NCBI GenBank assembly: GCA_030549335.1
Contig: JAUKPH010000023.1
Coordinates: forward strand, 4,173,501 to 4,237,500
From: Pontederia crassipes
Lineage: Eukaryota > Streptophyta > Magnoliopsida > Commelinales > Pontederiaceae
Direction of reading: 5' to 3'
DNA length: 64,000 bases
Below the pieces are notes generated by a model. The model was not told where the DNA came from. It saw only the letters and a program-made list of their open reading frames with translations, and ran no database searches. Every line of letters starts with the position of its first letter. Position 1 is the first letter of the stretch. Positions 61,290 through 64,000 of this stretch are shown one piece after another. The position numbers and the translations under genes were made by a program.

Positions 61290-64000
61290 TAGATCTTTAG
61301 AACTTTAACTCTATTTCAAACCGAAGTTGAACCGTTACAATCAAAGATAACGCTCTTGGGGATTAGAGTCTTAGAGTTAGGTTCAAAGCTATAAGTTATA
61401 GATACTTATGACATCCTTTGGGTGTCCTAAGAGGTGATAGATCTTTAGAACTTTAACTCTATTTCAAACCGAAGTTGAACCGTTACAATCAAAGATAACG
61501 CTCTTGGGGATTAGAGTCTTAGAGTTAGGTTCAAAGCTATAAGTTATAGGTACTTATTACAACCTTTGGGTGTCCTAAGAGGTGATAGAACTTCAGAACT
61601 TTAACTCTATTTCAAACCGAAGTTGAACCGTTACAATAAAAGATAACGCTCTTGGGGATTAGAGTCTTAGAGTTAGGTTCAAAGTTATAAGTTATAGATA
61701 CTTATTACAACCTTTGGGTGTCCTAAGAGGTGATAGATCTTTAGAACTTTAACTCTATTTCAAACCGAAGTTGAACCGTTACAATCAAAGACAACGCTCT
61801 TGGGGATTAGAGTCTTAGAGTTAGGTTCAAAGCTATAAGTTATACATACTTATGACATCCTTTGGGTGTCCTAAGAGGTGATAGATCTTTAGAACTTTAA
61901 CTCTATTTCAAACCGAAGTTGAACCGTTACAATCAAAGATAACGCTCTTGGGGATTAGAGTCTTAGAGTGAGGTTCAAAGCAATAAGTTATAGATACTTA
62001 TTACAACCTTTGGGTGTCCTAAGAGGTGATAGATCTTTAGATCTTTAACTCTATTTCAAACCGAAGTTGAACCGTTACAATCAAAGATAACGCTCTTGGG
62101 GATTAGAGTCTTAGAGTTAGGTTCAAAGCTATAAGTTATAGATACTTATGACATCCTTTGGGTGTCCTAAGAGGTGATAGATCTTTAGAACTTTAACTCT
62201 ACTTCAAACCGAAGTTGAACCGTTACAATCAAAGATAACGTCCTTGGGGATTAGAGTCTTAGAGTTTGGTTCAAAGCTATAAGTTATAGATACTTATGAC
62301 ATCCTTTGGGTGTCCTAAGAGGTGATAGATCTTTAGAACATTAACTCTATTTCAAACCGAAGTTGAACCGTTACAATCAAAGATAATGCTCTTGGGGATT
62401 AGAGTCTTAGAGTTAGGTTCAAAGCAATAAGTTATAGATACTTATTACAAACTTTGGGTGTCCTAAGAGGTGATAGAGCTTCAGAACTTTAACTCTATTT
62501 CAAACCGAAGTTGAACCGTTACAATCAAAGATAACGCTCTTGGGGATTAGAGTCTTAGAGTTAGGTTCAAAGCTATAAGTTATACATACTTATGACATCC
62601 TTTGGGTGTCCTAAGAGGTGATAGATCTTTAGAACTTTAACTCTATTTCAAACCGAAGTTGAACCGTTACAATCAAAGATAACGCTCTTGGGGATTAGAG
62701 TCTTAGAGTGAGGTTCAAAGCAATAAGTTATAGATACTTATTACAACCTTTGGGTGTCCTAAGAGGTGATAGATCTTTAGAACTTTAACTCTATTTCAAA
62801 CCAAAGTTGAACCGTTACAATCAAAGATAACGCTCTTGGGGATTAGAGTCTTAGAGTTAGCTTCAAAGCAATAAGTTATAGATACTTATGACATCCTTTG
62901 GGTGTCCTAAGAGGTGATAGATCTTTAGAACTTTAACTCTACTTCAAACCGAAGTTGAACCGTTACAATCAAAGATAACGTTCTTGGGGATTAGAGTCTT
63001 AGAGTTAGGTTCAAAGCTATAAGTTATAGATACTTATGACATCCTTTGGGTGTCCTAAGAGGTGATAGAGCTTCATAACTTTAACTCTATTTCAAACCGA
63101 AGTTGAACCGTTACAATCAAAGATAATGCTCTTGGGGATTAGAGTCTTAGAGCTAGGTTCAAAGCAATAAGTTATAGATACTTATTACAACCTTTGGGTG
63201 TCCTAAGAGGTGATAGATCTTTAGAACTTTAACTCTATTTCAAACCGAAGTTGAACCGTTACAATCAAAGATAACGCTCTTGGGGATTAGAGTCTTAGAG
63301 TTAGGTTCAAATTTATAAGTTATAGATACTTATGACATCCTTTGGGTGTCCTAAGAGGTGATAGATCTTTAGAACTTTAACTCTATTTCAAACCGAAGTT
63401 GAACCGTTACAATCAAAGATAACGCTCTTCGGGATTAGAGTCTTAGAGTTAGGTTCAAAGCTATAAGTTATAGATACTTATGACATCCTTTGGGTGTCCT
63501 AAGAGGTGATAGATCTTTAGAACTTTAACTCTATTTCAAACCGAAGTTGAACCGTTACGATCAAAGATAACGCTCTTGGGGATTAGAGTCTTAGAGTTAG
63601 GTTCAAAGCTATAAGTTATAGATACTTATTACAAACTTTGGGTGTCCTAAGAGGCGATAGAGCTTCATAACTTTAACTCTATTTCAAACCGAAGTTGAAC
63701 CGTTACAATCAAAGATAATGCTCTTGGGGATTAGAGTCTTAGAGTTAGGTTCAAAGCTATAAGTTATAGATACTTATTACAACCTTTGGGTGTCCTAAGA
63801 GGTGATAGATCTTTAGAACTTTAACACTATTTCAAACCGAAGTTGAACCGTTACAATCAAAGATAACGCTCTTGGGGATTAGAGTCTTAGAGTTAGGTTC
63901 AAAGCTATAAGTTATAGGTACTTATTACAACCTTTGGGTGTCCTAAGAGGTGATAGAACTTCAGAACTTTAACTCTATTTCAAACCGCAGTTGAACCGTT
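61290..64000 (+). repeat. Long-range duplicated block, copy 2 (cut by the window end)
   Basis: Partner of 49600-52310 at an offset of 11,691 bp. It keeps GAGTTTGGTTC like copy 1, whereas the intermediate copy near 58713 has GAGATTGGTTC. Copies 1 and 2 are therefore closer to each other than to the copy lying between them. The block is still matching at the last base of the window. Confidence 0.85.

Larger units (their letters stand above)
32730..64000 (+). repeat. 148-bp satellite array, plus orientation (about 211 monomers, runs off the window)
   Basis: The GGGGATTAG phase mark runs from 32796 to 63874. That distance is 31,078 bp, exactly 210 x 148 minus 2. The two missing bases are visible at about 37509 (CCGTACAATC) and 59729 (CTCTGGGGATT). 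Variants unlike those on the left define the family: GCAATAAG/GCTATAAG, TACATACTTATGACATCC, GATAGAACTTCAG, GATAGAGCTTCAT, GAGTGAGG and TAGCTTC. They recur in ordered multimers. No gene or other insertion is seen anywhere in this stretch. Confidence 0.98.

Noticed and set aside
32730..64000. Coding potential of the satellite
   Set aside because: 148 is not a multiple of three and stops occur in all frames within each monomer; no long open frame exists in either array.

Overview
The window is nuclear heterochromatic DNA from a eukaryote, almost certainly a flowering plant. About 92% of it is one tandem satellite with a 148-bp monomer. The satellite is interrupted once, by a 5.2-kb LTR retrotransposon with plant-type features: an initiator-Met-tRNA primer site, TG...CA ends and a Ty3/gypsy-type protease. 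I see no host gene, rRNA, tRNA, telomere repeat or bacterial feature. I cannot name the species.

Layout: (1) 1-907, about six monomers read in the orientation I call plus (GGGGATTAGAGTCTTAGAG...). (2) An orientation switch at 903-911. (3) 908-27497, about 180 monomers in the opposite orientation, with a complex higher-order structure: recurring blocks of about 20 monomers (2.95 kb), nested 3-4-monomer duplications and a 4.3-kb duplication. (4) 27498-32729, the retrotransposon, on the minus strand. (5) 32730-64000, about 211 monomers back in the plus orientation. This second array has its own variant set and almost perfect 148-bp phase: 210 monomer steps are short by only 2 bases. It contains its own 5-, 8-, 25- and 79-monomer-scale duplications.

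The retrotransposon reads, on the minus strand: 5' LTR (32729-32042), primer-binding site, a leader of about 1 kb with low-complexity and short tandem repeats and a possible 110-nt intron, one 821-codon ORF (30970-28505), a remnant of the polyprotein tail, a duplicated polypurine tract, and 3' LTR (28193-27498). The ORF joins a gag-like N-terminus directly to a retropepsin-like domain. It lacks recognisable capsid, zinc knuckle, reverse transcriptase, RNase H and integrase, so the element looks non-autonomous. The second half of the ORF is a tandem pair of about 170-residue hydrophobic units that I do not recognise. Silent differences between the two units hint at constraint on the protein.

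The retrotransposon sits exactly where the satellite changes orientation, and its flanks show no target-site duplication. It is therefore either a product of recombination between two elements or was caught up in an inversion. A monomer near nucleosome length and an array with higher-order structure fit a centromeric or pericentromeric array, but nothing in the sequence proves centromere function.
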